Positions 24,582 to 38,611 are shown, counted from the first letter of the stretch. The stretch is DNA of 64,000 nucleotides from Nautilus pompilius (GCA_018389105.1 JACATO010001458.1:62001-126000); one strand, 5' to 3'. The notes: generated from the letters alone by a model not told the origin. Translations and numbers: made by a program.

Positions 24582-24587
24582 AATAAA
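24582..24587 (+). terminator. Poly(A) signal AATAAA
   Basis: A canonical hexamer follows the exon-like frame ending at 24,511, with a T-rich, TG-containing stretch downstream as expected for a cleavage site. Confidence 0.4.
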
Positions 24588-27500
24588 CTTTGTTTCTCTC
24601 TTTCCAACCCTTTGTCGTTTTTCCAATTATTTGGGAAATGGTTAAAATTAAAAAAAATAATGTTGAAGTTGAAAAAATTTGTGAAGTCTCAAGCATCTCA
24701 TGTTTTCAATAGTGCGCCGTACAGGCATTAATGGAATATAGTTATTTATGTACCATTAGATTAAATGTGTATTTATTATGAATGCAAAAGATTTTGTGTG
24801 GTCTCAGTTGATTGATTGCAGGAATATTGCTCTTTACTTTTGGACAGATTTCTCTGCTCCAGCTATCACATTCACACACGTCTTCGTATCTGTTTACAAC
24901 GAAACAGTTTTTTTGTTTGTTTGACTGATTAATTACCAGGCCATTAATGTTCATGACTGTGTAGTACAAAAAGGAATATGCTGCAATACTTTGGGAAACA
25001 TGTTTTCTGGTAATAGATAAACGAATTTTTGGAATATGAAACACTCTCTCGTATAACTGGTGTTCTAAAATGTTTCTTCCAGTCATTGATGGCAGTTTTT
25101 GAGTCGCCAAATTTAGCACTTGTATTTTTGTGCATGTATTGGCTTGGTTTTGGAGTCAGTCTTCAAATATCACTTTCCTTATTTTGAGATCTTGTAATGC
25201 TTTTGCAACAAAAGGGTAGATACAGTTGCCTTGTAGCTCAATTGCTTATTTTTCAGCACTTTTAAACAATGTGCTCATTAAGCATTTTATGTCATTCTGT
25301 GTTATGATAAAAGTAAATTTCTGATCTTCTTGCCTTTAGCACTAATCTGTAAATAGTCGTGTTGTTTATCCAGATATTTACTCAAGGTCAACATCCAGAA
25401 AAGTTGTCAAATCTTGTGGAGTTTTAGGTTGCAGCATCGATACAGTGTCATTACTATTGTTTAGTTTTACAAGATCTAATCCGGATGGAGAAAATGAGAC
25501 TTTTCCAATCTTGGAAAAAAAGAATCTGAAGAATCGACATCATCCCAAAAGTCTTTGACAACGAATTAAAGTCTTTCAGTTGATAGTTATCAGAATTTAC
25601 CTGGCCTTTTTTTTTTTTTTATTTTAGATGAATCTAGCACTGCAGTAAGGTGCTGGCCTGCCATGAATAAAATGGCCTCCATGCAAATTTCACCAAATCA
25701 GGGTGGCACTGGTTCAACACCAGAAATTGGATGATCATTTAATGTGTTCACCATCGGCAGTCCAGAAAAAAATATTTTGGTGGTTTTAGACAAGGAAAAA
25801 GGAGAGACTAGTAATCAAAATTTTTGTGGATACAGTTTACTTATTATACATTCGAGAGGAGCTTGGCCAATACAAAATTCATGAAAATTGTGCAGCATAT
25901 GGCAAAGTATAATCAGCTAAAAAGATTTATTTGGAGTTCAAGATAAGGCCCTAAAGATTCGATAGTGATAACGTGGCATTCTTACTCGAAATTTGAACAT
26001 TTGTTTTTCAATCCATATTATACTTGATGCTTGATACAGATCATGCCAAAAATGCAGTGCCATTTTCTATTTGCTTTTCTCCAATTTGAAAAGACTATGA
26101 AAACCTTGGGCATCAGAAGTGTGCAGAAATATTGTTCTAGGAAAGCCAATTTCTACTGAAATATTGATGTGCTGGCTTGATGATCATGGTGCATACAAAT
26201 TCATGCAATTTTGTAAATTTTATGTGTTTATATTAGACCGCAAATGATATAAAAAAAAAACAGCAGTGTTCTCAGAATTGATTATAAAATAGGTAGGTTT
26301 ATATATATATATAGCTTTTATTTACCATTTTGGTATTTTTAACTTGTTCATAATGTGATTGATATTCCAAGTTTATTGAGAGTTTCTGATTAGTCTGGGA
26401 TGATTAAGTACCAATCTCTCAATTCTGTAGATGTTGAAGCACTGTTGATTTTACATTCTGGTAGTTGCGTGCTATAGTTGGTGAGGTTTTGAGGGTGCTT
26501 AGCAATTCCTAATTCGTATTCTGATCATAATATAGGTGGAGAAATACTGAAGTTAACTGCTCTGGAGAGATTGTAAAGCTTGCTTTTACTCCTTTGACTT
26601 GTTATCAAGGTGCCCTTGGAGCTTAGATTCTCGGAAGCCATGCAGTGGTGTCACAATATCTTTCGAAGCACTTGACTCGCCTCGTGTCACTGCTTCTGTT
26701 TTGATGAAACAGCATCATTCATTGTATTATTTATTCAGATTTTTAAATATGAAAATAAATTTTAAGGGCATATTCTCCTGTTGTTTGTGCCATTTTGGAT
26801 AAGTGACAGTGGTAATAACCCTTAAATTTGACTCATGTAACGAGAACCGTCCACTGGGCCATATAACAATCCTTATTCAGAACAGTTGCTCAATATCTGT
26901 ATTATGTCAAAGGTCAGCAAGTACCATCAGAACCTCCAAGCATAGGTATATCTAGGCATCCTTAACGCTCTAACATCTGGAGAGCATTTGCACCCAACTA
27001 CTATTCAAATCTGTATTATCCACCACAGGTTGAGCCATAGGAGATGTGACACCAAGTACCTCCCTCATTAATATAGTAACATTTTGTAACAAAAAACCAC
27101 CAAATATTGCTTCAACCTTGGGTGTTTGGATTGTGTGTGCTGACTGAATAAATATACAGTTCAACAAAATACAAGTACTTTTAGGCTGGGCTGCAGGTTG
27201 TAGTAGAAGTAAGATAAAAGCTGGTGTGGTATGTGGAGGGTTAATAGTTTAAACAGCAGCATAGAATCCATGTCAGGTTTAAACCATTTACTGCCTGGGC
27301 GTTTCTTTCATGCAAACTAGGCAAAAACAGGCAAATGATAAAATCAGGTGAAGTATTACTTAGTCATTGTTTGTTAAATTCAGAATATAAACTTTTGCAT
27401 TTAATGGCTCTGTTTGTATTAAAGTTTTGGTGGTTAGCACTTTATTTTTAAGTGATCTCAATATGTACACATTACAACAAAAAAAAAAGAAGAAAAAAAC

Positions 27501-28000
27501 AGTGAGCATTTCCACGCCGGCAGCGCTCATATAGTGCTTTGTTCACATTCTGGTTGAACAGGATCTATGTAGTGAGGACAGAGGCCAAACATGGCATTGC
27601 ACATGCCAGATCTCATGTTGAAGTTGCCATTAGTGTGACCTTGAAAACTTTGGTGTAAATCCTTTTAGTCTGTCTGTCCTTTCACATGGCCCAACGCTGT
27701 TTCTTCTATAAACTAGCTAAGCAACCTTAGTGTTCATTTAGCACACAGCCATCCAGGTAGTTTGAGGGATAGCGCAGATTGGTGGCGCCTCCCAGTACAA
27801 TCACTAGTGTAACAGCGCGGTTTGGGCCCCTATACAGCAAAAGTATTTGTGGATCCCAAATATTTTTTACACCTGATTTATTTTTTTGGCATTGCTTGGT
27901 TTGCAGTCAAATTTTTTTTCTTCTATGAATTATACAAGTCCAAGAAAAGGATCCTATCTCATTTATCATTTATTTCTTTCTTGTTTGTTCAGATTTATTT
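24588..28000. other. Non-coding stretch
   Basis: AT-rich DNA with several short open frames on both strands and none with a family motif or clear exon structure. No terminal repeats were seen. Confidence 0.5.
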
Positions 28001-28330
28001 ATGATGATGCCCTTGACAAATTACTTGGTAGTGCACACTTGCACCATCCCTCTTGGCCCATTAGCGGAGATCTGCTTCCATCTCTACGGAAGGTATTGTC
28101 CGTCGGTGCTGTCATTGCTGCACTTCTCGTACATAGCACCAGTTGCATGGTGCACTCTGGACAACCTTCTGACGTAAATCTGACCGAGTTTTTTGGAAAG
28201 TCCTCAGTCTGCTGACTAGCGGAAGGTGGTCCCAGTCAAAGAGTATTGCAACACCCGACAATGTCAGCCGGGTTTTCTGATTTGGTCAGCCACGGTTGTG
28301 TTAGCGGTCATTGGTGGTTCCACGCGTTGT
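28001..28330. other. Isolated CpG-containing island, exon- or transposon-like, unassigned
   Basis: This segment has many CG pairs inside AT-rich surroundings. The plus strand is open in two frames. One (27,886-28,215) ends in ...FFGKSSVC and holds a possible donor at 28,094 (GGAAG then GTATTG). The other starts at the ATG at 28,001. The minus strand is also open for about 80 codons. The T-rich stretch ending in TTCAG just before 28,001 could be an acceptor. No frame is recognisable. It may be an exon, a remnant of a mobile element or a conserved regulatory patch. It does not supply the phase-1 end needed by the acyltransferase. Confidence 0.25.
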
Positions 28331-31300
28331 TAAAGCATTTTCTGTCAGCTTACCCTGAAAATTCAAGAGTGGAGACGCCCTGAACAATTTCTCAGTTGAT
28401 GTAAACTTTGAGAAGATGTATTGTAGCAATTTACCAGTATATTGTTTTGATGGAAGGAGGAAAGAAAAAAAAGAAGATACGGAGACATTGAGAAATATAT
28501 AAAAGGGTGAAATCAGTGCTAATCGTTGTATTATTAGAATGCTCTCTCTGTATCTGAAGTTGTACATATAAGACACATTTAGGAAAATAGATCAGAAACT
28601 TTGTTTTGATTATGGAATGTGCTCACATTTTGCATATTCCAAGGTGTACGACATTAAAGTCTGTTTTTTTAGGATATAGAAGACCTTTCTGTTGTTGTTT
28701 ATTTTCCTAATTTATTCTCAGTAGTATTATCTTTTTCACTGATCAAGTAATTTTTGCTGTTGCATTGACAGTCAGTGGATAGCATCAGACCATCAGTGGA
28801 CATACGAGCCAACAAGAAGCTGCCTTGGTTCGGAAAGTGGTGAAACGTTGCTGTTTCTGCACTATAATTTAACAGCTTTTGACTTTATCAGAAAACATGA
28901 CTTAGTATTTAGACTTTCATAAAGGTTTTAAATTTGTGTTTATAATCGGTATTACTTTAAATACTCCGATTTTTTTTTTTTTTTTTTTGGAAATGATTTT
29001 GATGATTAGCATAGCTTAAAAATCTTTGAGCTTTTGATTTAAAGTAGGAAATCCTCATTATATTTTTGAAGTTTCGTAAATGTTTTATTCTGAATGTTTG
29101 TAGAGCAATTGCTTTTAATATTTTGGTTTTTGATTGGGATATGGATATACAGTAAAATCCCATTTTTATTAAATGACTTTGGACTGGATTAACTCCGTAT
29201 GAAAGGATTTTTTGTTAAACTGGTTTTGATAAGTTTACCTGAAGAATTATATTGAAATACAAAAAAAAAAATGAGAATAATACTGGAAAATAGAACAGAT
29301 AGCTTTGTGTTCTTTCCATTTATTAACAAATTAAAATATATACATGAAACTTTTGTGTAATTACAATCAGGAATTTATACAGTATACCTATATTATGAAA
29401 TGTACTGTACATTATTCCACAAATAGCATTGGTATTAAAGTAAGTTAGGGTGGCATACGTTAGCATGCTTGTACATGGCAGGTGGTGGTGTCACATGACA
29501 CAGTACAACATGAACCAATGCTTGTTGGAAGGCTGTATAAATATGTCTCAAGTCCGGTCATCAGTCTACTTAAGGAAATGGTTATGTTTTACTTATTGTA
29601 CATTCCTGGGCTTAATTACATGAGTCTGCCAAGTAAAGAAGGTACCCAGTAAACCACGTGTCCATGTAGCTTAAATGGAGTGCCTGATGAGTAATGGGAC
29701 TTGATGTGACGTCATTGGTGCCAGGTGCTGTGTGCCCAGACAATAGATAAATTACTTTCTTCTTCTTTGCCTTTGAGCCATAGAATGGTGGTTCTGATGT
29801 CGTATTCTCCGATTTAGTTTGTTTGCCACTTCACCTGCATCGAGACAATGTAACATTTCCACTTAAATATTGTTAGTGAAACTCGTTTCTTATTTGTTGT
29901 AGGCATGAGGGATATGGAATCCATTGTTTCTTGCATGCCATGGGTAATGCATTTCTGGGATTTTTAAAACACAAACATGGAATAGTGCTAATTGTGTGTT
30001 TAATTGTTTGTTTCATGTAGCTGAGGGGTGTGGCCAGTGCCCCATGTGTGTGCTATGGCCAGTTTTGATTAAGGGTACAGTGAGTAACTTTTATTTTGGA
30101 GTTTGTTTTTGTTTTGTTTTCTTGATAAAACAAAGTGTATTGAATTTTGAATTGATTTTTGACTGGTTTACTTATGTTTCGACTTTTATCTAGTTACATG
30201 CAGGAGTGTTGATTCGGGGTTGGTGGAAGATGTCAGAGAAGGCAAATATTACCTCCCCTGTGTGTGTGTGTGGATAGAGACAGATTGAATGACTATTTAT
30301 GGGATTTATCATCTTTGCCCACCCACCCTCTAACTTCAAGGATGATTGAATCTGGATAAATTGTTTTGTTGATAAAACATGAGGTAATATAAAACCCAAC
30401 AAATATTACTTTCTGACTAAAAAAAAAAAAAAAAAAGTTTCCATTTGCTGTTATGACGCGTAATAATCAGCCAATTAGTAAAATGGCTGATCATCTGCTG
30501 ATTAATCAGTATATCCCTATATTTTGTTTTCATCCAAAAAGTTAACTTAGCTCTCACAGAAAGTTTAGATCAATGTCCACCTGTTCAATGATATTTGGAC
30601 ACTACACGTACACAACATGACGTAAACCAGCCGTTAGCAATTTCACCTGGTAAAATAATTTGTGAATCCATAAAGTATTGGATAAAACAATTAAGCTGCA
30701 TAGTCTATAGTCCTAGAAACTTAAGGTTTGTGGCACCAACTGTTTTGTTATTTTAGCTACTGAATAAACATGATGATTCATTGATATCTGAGCTCCTTAT
30801 AGAACTTTGTTATGCTTTGGGATTTGTGTACCAGTAGAGCATAATGTTACAGAGGGTGTGTCCACCAAAACTAATGCCCACAATGTTTAGTTTTGTAATT
30901 GCTATAACTGTGAGAATATTTTATATTTTGAGACAGAAAAGTGGATATTTCAGAAAATATCTAGTGATGCCAGATTTGTACAAGGCTCCCAATGCATTCC
31001 CTCCAGAATCCTAACATTTTTTTTTTTAAAAAATCACCACACTGTCTCAACTTGTTCTATGCATAATTTGCATATTGAATAGTTCCAGGATAGTCCTTCA
31101 AAGTTTGTTTAAATTCTGAATTATCTTTATTCAGAAAACAGCAGGCAAAGATTTACACTCAGGCATTGAGTCAGTTTAGGTAATTTTCCAACTGGGAAGC
31201 TTTCAGAAAACCTGCAGCTAACCTGTCTTCAGAGCTTTGTCGTCCTTCTTGCATGAATGATCTGGGCCATCACCAGCTGGCCTATATTTTTTTGTTTTTT

Positions 31301-34300
31301 TTTTCTTTTGTCTCTCATCTCAGCAGTGGTCATTGTAAGCTAGCCAGGGTTGACTGCTATCAAGTCCATCTTCTCCACAAGCCACTTAAATTCCTCTACT
31401 GAACTGGAGCACAGCCATGCCAAGCTCCAGTAGCCACAGGACAAACTGCCTCAGAATTCTGTTTTCTCTTCAGTTAAATTTGAATATTGTTATTGAAGTT
31501 TGGCACCAGCATGAAGGTGACCTTTGCACTTTCCATTGGTGTATGGCGCGCGCGCGCACATCTGTTAAGAAGCTTTACAAAAAAAAGAAAGAAGAAAACT
31601 GGCTCTTTAAATCAGAAACTAGGTAGAACAAAATTTCTGTACTGTTTTTTACGGTTTGGAGGGTTGCATTGTTGAATATCCCTTAAAGTTCATGAAAGGA
31701 TAATAAATGTTCTCATTTCCACAATGGTGCGTATTTGTTTTTGTTGCCATGTTTAGCTTGACGGCCAGTTTACGTAAATGCACAAATTGTCAACTGCATA
31801 ACAGTGGAAAGCCCCGTTATTGACGTGGCTTTTGAATGTTAAGTTAAATAGTCCAGTTTTTGTCATCATCTGTCACTGCAAAATAAAATGTAAGGAGACA
31901 AAGTTTCGCATTTGTACTCAAATTTAAAATATGATCCAAAAGAGTTGAGTGAAAAGAAGGGAAAAAATACAAGAGATTTCTGTATAGATGTTTCTCTCAA
32001 ATAGTGGTTCAGCATTTATTAATTTTACTGTCTCAAATAATTGGTTGGGCAATTATCTGGTGAATGAGGAGTTTGGATTGTTCTGTATTAGCATTTAATT
32101 GTTCAAGCTCCAAATAAAAAAGAAAAAAATTTCCCTGATTATATATGCTAATTAATATTTGAGGTGGTTTGGTTAATGAGATCTCAGATAATGGGAGTCC
32201 TAGAATAATCATAAATGTACTGCAAGGTTAATTACCTACGTCTTCTATAACAATTTTAATTGTTTTATTGTGGTGATTATGAACTTCTATGCAAAAGGAT
32301 CAGACATTGATGGTATGGCTTCATAAACAATGCTTTCATTCTTTGAACAATGAAATAGCATTTTCCGAATTCTTCATTCATTTTCAATGAAGCAAAGACT
32401 ATTTATTAAATTTGAAAATGCAGCATAGTATCCATTTATCCCAGTCACCTCTATCTTAGCATTTTGTTTTTTTTTTTATGCGCACCATATGAGAACATTG
32501 CAGTTTGTGGTGGAAAATGGTTGATTTGCTTCTCAGTGTTTCTGATGCAGCTTAGGCACGGGCATCCTATGATTCTACACTTCCAACAAGCCAGATTGTT
32601 TAAGCCAAACTGACATTTTTACTTTGCTGGTTGGTTTGTGCGTGTTTGATTAGTATTTAAAAATTTTTTTGGTCTTTTTTATTGCAATTTGAGTGATTTA
32701 GTTAGGTTTCTTGCCTTTCTTTTAATAACCATTCTGTAAGGTCCTACCATACCCTGCTGGTAAGAAATAACTGGTTCTTAAAACGAGTAATACCATTTCT
32801 GTTAACCACATGCTGTTAATTCATTCCACTTACAGTCCTATCTGAAAAACATTTCCCGATGTCTGCCTGGGCTTGAATCTTAGCTGATATCGTGACCAAA
32901 GTGCAAATCGAACAAACGTAGTAGAAGTCTGTTTATCTGAATGCCAGAGATCTGAGAAAAATTCTATCCGAACTTGCTTGTATGCCTCCAACTGATTTTA
33001 AACCCCCAAACATTCGAACGAACCAAAATTTTTCCAGATCCACACTTTCAAATACTTATATTCCTCACCTCAATTTTTCACGGGTCACTACTTCGATTGT
33101 TCACAGCCTTGTGGCATCCCGCTGCTGTGTTCACTTCCTGCAGCATTTCCAGAGTGCGTGGCTGCTCTTGAAGTTTTTTTGCTTACTCTATTCAATAAAC
33201 TACAGCAGGTTTTGTTACCATTGTTGCTGGCACTCGGAAGCATAAGTGTGTTGTACTTAATATACAACAAAAGGTAGGCATTGTTCGCTGAGTGGAGCTT
33301 GGTGAGTCTCGCAAACTTAGTTTGTTTTCTGAAAAAAAAAAAACTAATTATTTTGGGAAATAAACTTGCCCAAGGAGGTCGTGTCCAGATACCCAAATTT
33401 TCCCATTATCTGAAGTCTGTTAGGTCTTGAGCAATTTGGCGAAATGGGCTTTTACTGTACTGGCATCAAAACCAGAGCGTAGCTAATAATTTGTTAATAA
33501 CCTGAAAGGTAAAATGTAGTGTAGAAATGAAATCTGGCTTTCGCCTCCAGTAACAGGTTTCATTATCATTGATCCACTTTGCGCACTGGCACATCGAGTC
33601 TGCTCTATTTACCTCAGTACTTGATGTTCCATTTATAAAAATACATTATTATCCGAAATAAAATGCTGATATATTACCGCAATATATCGTCTTTAAGTCT
33701 GAAGTGTTGACTGCTGATAGTAGCTGCAAACTTTTGGGTGACCTTTACTAACTATCAAAATATTTAAAGAGTACCCTGAATAGAAGGGGGAGAAAATAGC
33801 CCCAAACCTGTAACTAATGTTGGATGAAGAGTGGGTTCTCTCTCTTTTAAAAGCCTTTATTTTGGTCACAGCAAAGAACCAGTATATATGGGCTAACCCT
33901 TTCCATCCCATTTCTTGTTACACCACTTTTTGTCTATGCTAATATTGTATTACTATAATGTTTCTATTGTTTTTTTTTTTTCTTCTTGCTGTACATGACA
34001 AAACACACTTTTTTTTTTTGATTTAGCTCAGAATGTTTTCAGCACATCTGGAGCTTGGTGATGAATCATTTAATCAGCATCCTCAATTAAAAAGATTCTA
34101 ATCAGTATCAGAGAAATGTGTAATAATCACTTCGATACTGGACCTGTTTACAGCATGATGCTTCTGTATTGCCAGGAGGAAATGACCTTCATATGGGAAG
34201 ACTATGAGGAAATGAAGAATTTTTTTTTGTTGCAGAAGCTCAGCTTTAACAGCCACACAAGAACTGTTATGAAGCCCGGCTGATGCTGACCAAAGATGAA

Positions 34301-34663
34301 GCGTTCATTGAACTTTTGCTTGTTTTATTTTTTGCCCCTTTTCTTGGCCGGTTGTTGAAGCAATAAAAGCTGTTAAAAATGCAGTCATCAGCATCACAGG
34401 TATCCTGAATGTTGTGATGTAAATGGGATTCTGGGAAGGTGGTTTGACTTAAATATTTGGTGCAGACGTTAAAAAAAAAACAACAACAAACTTATTTTTT
34501 AGTCAGTTAACCATGAAGGGTTAACTGGAATTTAAAAAGTAAAATGGTTCTCAGCTTTTGGCTGAATATTAGATGATTTATTCGTCAGTTCCCCCCTTGC
34601 AAGGTGATAAGAAAATGTACAGTAGCCTCCATAATTATTAATCTACCCTGGTAATTCTCATTA
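28331..34663. other. Long non-coding stretch
   Basis: More than 6 kb of AT-rich DNA. Open frames at 31,417-31,626, 32,974-33,245 and 33,693-33,911 carry no recognisable motif. A run of the form ACAGTAAAATCCCAT at about 29,149 and the reverse-complementary-like ATGGGCTTTTACTGT at about 33,446 resemble ends of pogo-type elements but cannot be paired into one element. If the acyltransferase starts upstream, this is probably its first intron. Confidence 0.45.
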
Positions 34664-36138
34664 TTTTCAGAAATAAGTATTCTTTTGTGTTTAATTTTAT
34701 TAAATATTGACAAATGTCAATGGATTTTAATGTTCACATTTCAACAGCATTGAAAAAAATTAACTGAAGTTTTTGCAATGGAAATTCTCATTTATGTGAA
34801 CTATTGACAGTCAAAGAAGCTTATGTTTTATAGACATTTAAAAAGTTTTTTGATATCCTAACTTATATTTTAATAATTGTCTTTTTTTCTTCAAAATATA
34901 TTATTATTTGGCTTCCTGGTTACTTTAGATATTTGCTCATTAATCTAAAGTTCACACAATAGTTAGTTTTAAATCTAACCACAGTATTATTTCAGAACAT
35001 TGCTAAATGCCTAGGTATTTATCCAAAGGTCAGAGAACAATTCTTCTATTAAATTAACAGGAGAACTCTCAGCATGATATAGCTGCAGAGGGGAAAGTTT
35101 TTGAGGAGATCTCTGCAATATACTTTGAAGGAGGACTTGCAAACTGGAGGCTGTAGAAATACTCTTGGGTGAGGTTGTAAGCGGAAAGCTACAGGAGAAT
35201 GCGGGATAGAAAGGAATCTGCTAGCTGGATTCTCTACGAACTCAATTCTAGCAGGTATAGGCTAATGAGCAAAACTGTTGCCGAGGCGAGATTCCGAGTG
35301 CGTGTGTAAAAGATTGTGAAGTTGTAAGAAAGCATTTGCTGTGGAATAAGAACATTACAGAACAATTTGTGGTACCACACTGCTTAGATTATATGGTGGA
35401 GTTGTTATTTTTTTAAAAAAATTTATGTTGATGAAACAAAACTGAATTCCCTGGAAATCATTAAGGGCAGTGTGTCAGATGCCATTTAGATGAGAAATTG
35501 AATCCAATAGTATTTCACTTTCAGGTAAGCATGGCAAAGGATCCCCAATAGTTTGGGGTTGTTTTAGGAGACATTGTCAGATTGTTGGCATCATGTAAAA
35601 GGAATGATAATATGGCACATTACAAGGACATGCCTTGCTGAGAGAATTTTATTGGATGAGTGTTCTACATTCAAGTAAAAAAAAACAATCCAACTTTGTT
35701 TTCAAAGGAAAAGCAAAATATTATTAAAGTAAGCCTCAGAATTTTGATTTTAATGCATTTAAAATTTGAGAAATATTGAAATCAAAGAGGGAAAGGGACA
35801 AATGTCAAATTTTGATGATCTTTGGAGAATCATTAAATAGTCTTGGCATTGATGTTATGAATTTGATGGAATTAATGCCAAGAATAGTTGAAGCAGTTTT
35901 AAAGGCGAGTGGATAATAATGTTATTTGTGGTGAATATTGATTTTAATAAAATGTTTAAAGCTGTTAGACTTTGTTTTATTCCAACATCATCTGGTAGAT
36001 TAATAATTGCAAACCCCATTTTGTGTATGGTTGTCCTACATCCAAAACATTTAAGTTCTTGAAATATAGGAAATAGAGATATTTCTCTATCTGTAAGAAA
36101 ACTCGCAAGAAGAAACAAAAGGAATACTTATTTTTGAA
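34664..36138 (+). mobile_element. Decayed Tc1-like element
   Basis: Inverted arms at 34,664-34,690 and 36,113-36,138 match over about 25 bp (left TTCAGAAATAAGTATTCTTTTG; right the reverse complement with two or three differences). Between them the plus strand carries scattered Tc1 transposase fragments in shifting frames: VDETKLN around the first catalytic residue (about 35,430), then KHGKGSPIVWGCF (about 35,530), then PRIVEAVLKASG at the end (about 35,880). Frameshifts and stops are numerous. The outermost ends were not found, so the true element may be slightly longer. Confidence 0.75.
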
Positions 36139-37645
36139 AAAACTTTGTTGAATTGTAAGCTTTAAAGAATATATCAATAAAATTTGTTTTTCAAAAAAAA
36201 AAAAAAACATGAGTTTTGAGGAACTGTCAACAAGCAGAATAAATTATTTGCAAGTCTAGTTAAGATAGTGTTAGCTATAATTGATTTAAGAATGGCTTTG
36301 ATGGTCATTCCCTTCCCTTGAGAGCTGGCCATCTTACTGCCCTTCTCTTAATGGCTGATGTTCCTACAGGTCTAGACATGTCAAGTAATTCAATTAACCT
36401 TCTGTGTTTATTATAAACATCGGAGGATCACATCGGTCTAGCTTTTTAAGTTTTGTGTGTAGGTGACAGAATAATTATCACTCTATCTATTCATTTGATT
36501 ACCTAAGGGAGTCGAGTGATATACTGAGTATAGCATTTAGGGTTTTGTCTCTTTCATCTTGAAGCTTTGAGCTATCAGTATACAACCAATGTTTCTAGCT
36601 GTATCTCTGATAGTGGCAGTAATTGCCCATTCTAACTCTGAATGATATTCATGGTTTACGAATGAAGCTGGTACACACTGAAATAAGTTAAAGCTTCAGT
36701 GAAATACTATTTAGGAAATTATCAGATTTTTTTGTAGATTGAATTTTATATTGTTTGCTTAGTGCACCTTATTTCCAAGGTCTGATCCTATTGGTATCTA
36801 CATATATATGCACGAATGCACATTACTTGCAGGGCATACTAATCATAAAACTCTCGTTAAGTGTATTATGACTCACCCTTGTTGTGTGCTTTCTTTACCA
36901 CTTGAAATGACTCATTGATTTTCTTTATAGTCACAGCAGTTCGATTAATAGAATACCTCTGAAAAAAATTAAAGGGCATATTTCTTGATAAAGCTGCTGT
37001 GTTTTGTTCTTTTGTTTTTGCTTAGCCCAGTATTGTAAGTCATTTGGCTAATTTCCCTCTGGTCTATTTTATCAGTGTTGTCATGGCAACACAGACTATC
37101 AAAATGTGTGGCACTGAAGCATCTGGCTGGGCCACTCATTTAGGTAACTAGTCTCATTCTGTTGTTGTTCAGCCTCGTCTTGACCTGTGCCCCATCATTT
37201 TGCAATCTTTGTATGAAATAAGAAGGGGCTGAACAAGCGGAATAATAAGCTGATCTATCTTCTTGCTTGCTTCGCTAATTCCAAATTATAAAGGATTGTT
37301 CCTCCAGTCCAAGTTGGCTTTGAGTGAATACCTGATTGACTCTATTGGCCATCACCAGTTAAGAGATTGTTGTTGCAAAAATAGTCTAATGATGGTAGAA
37401 AAAGAATTGCTAAGCTAAAAATTCTAGAATAAGGTTGGCATCAAACTCTTGAACTTTTTTTTTGTATGCAAAGAATTTAATGTATAACTGTATATTGAAA
37501 AGGTAAACTATGCTGCTTTATAATATATTTGCCAAAAGGCATGATTTGATATTTCTGAAGAGTACACCGTTTGTGAAAACACTCTGCTGAGATATTTCAC
37601 CTCAAGTTGCCATTGTATTGTCCACTAATGCTTACGATGAAGAAA
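36139..37645. other. Non-coding stretch
   Basis: No gene or mobile element recognised. Confidence 0.5.
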
Positions 37646-38108
37646 CTAACTGATGCAGTGGCCCAGTTGTCCGCTTGGAAGGATTGTCGGTTTCGCACCG
37701 CAATGGGCCATAGTGCTTTCAAACTTCAGCAAGGAAAAACCTTACTGGATCTCTTTGTTTTTTAGATGTGGGAGGAAATCCATGTGGCCGGTTGGTGAAG
37801 AAGAGCAGGGAGGTATGCCAAACTGAGCCGGCCCCTGACCAGGATTCTTAAGTCTGCATCTCTTCACCTCAAACGAAATAGCAGAGACTGCACATGGAAT
37901 TGTGCTTTTGTCTCGAATGGCGCTTCTGCTGATTTGTTGACCTGAGGTTGGTCATGTTCATTTGTGAATGCGTCTTGCACAGACCTGGAAGGTTGAGGTA
38001 GGCTGTTGTTCGTTGGCGGTCTGAATGGAAATGGAAGAAAACGTTTTGCTGGTGATATTTGAAGGAGTGATTTCTATTAAATAATAACAACAACAACAAC
38101 AACAGGCA
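37646..38108 (+). repeat. Second tRNA-derived SINE-like unit
   Basis: TGGCCCAGTTG (37,659-37,669) matches a box A consensus, and GGTTTCGCACC (37,689-37,699) is a near box B. The unit ends in a short AAC repeat (about 38,088-38,105), a common form of SINE tail. It is CG-richer than its flanks. The body does not obviously match the unit at 13.65 kb. Confidence 0.4.
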
Positions 38109-38611
38109 GGGTGTGTGTGTGTGTTGTAATGTCTTCAGCTGGTCGTTTCATGTGACCTAGTGCAGTTTGTGTCTGGGATTTCAAAATTAGCTAAGTAATC
38201 TCAGCAGACTAAGGACAGTTTAATGGTCATACATATTTAATAGTAAAATGCTTTCAGTTTATTAATTAATGGTTTAATTTTTTTTTTCATTAGTCATATA
38301 TTCAGGTATTTATATAATTAACCACGGTCACTTATTTCAGAACTGGTGGCCATTGCAAAGTGTGTTTTAAGCCAATTCAAGTCTGTTATTTCGATGCGGC
38401 TTAAAATCTTATGTTAAAAAAAAAGGGGGGGGAAAGGAAAACTTTAATCTGCATCAGACCATATTAAAGGAAATTCTGTACAGAGTTCTTTAAAGAATAG
38501 CGGGAGTTCAGTGTTCTCTCTGTCATACTGTCTACTCTTAATGCATACGAGTTTTTGATTATTGTAGTAAAACATTCTTATGTACATTTCTCTCTCTCTC
38601 TCTCTTTTCAG

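Noticed and set aside
29149..33463. Single pogo-type element with ends at 29.15 and 33.46 kb
   Set aside because: The end-like sequences resemble each other only over about 15 bases, and no transposase lies between.
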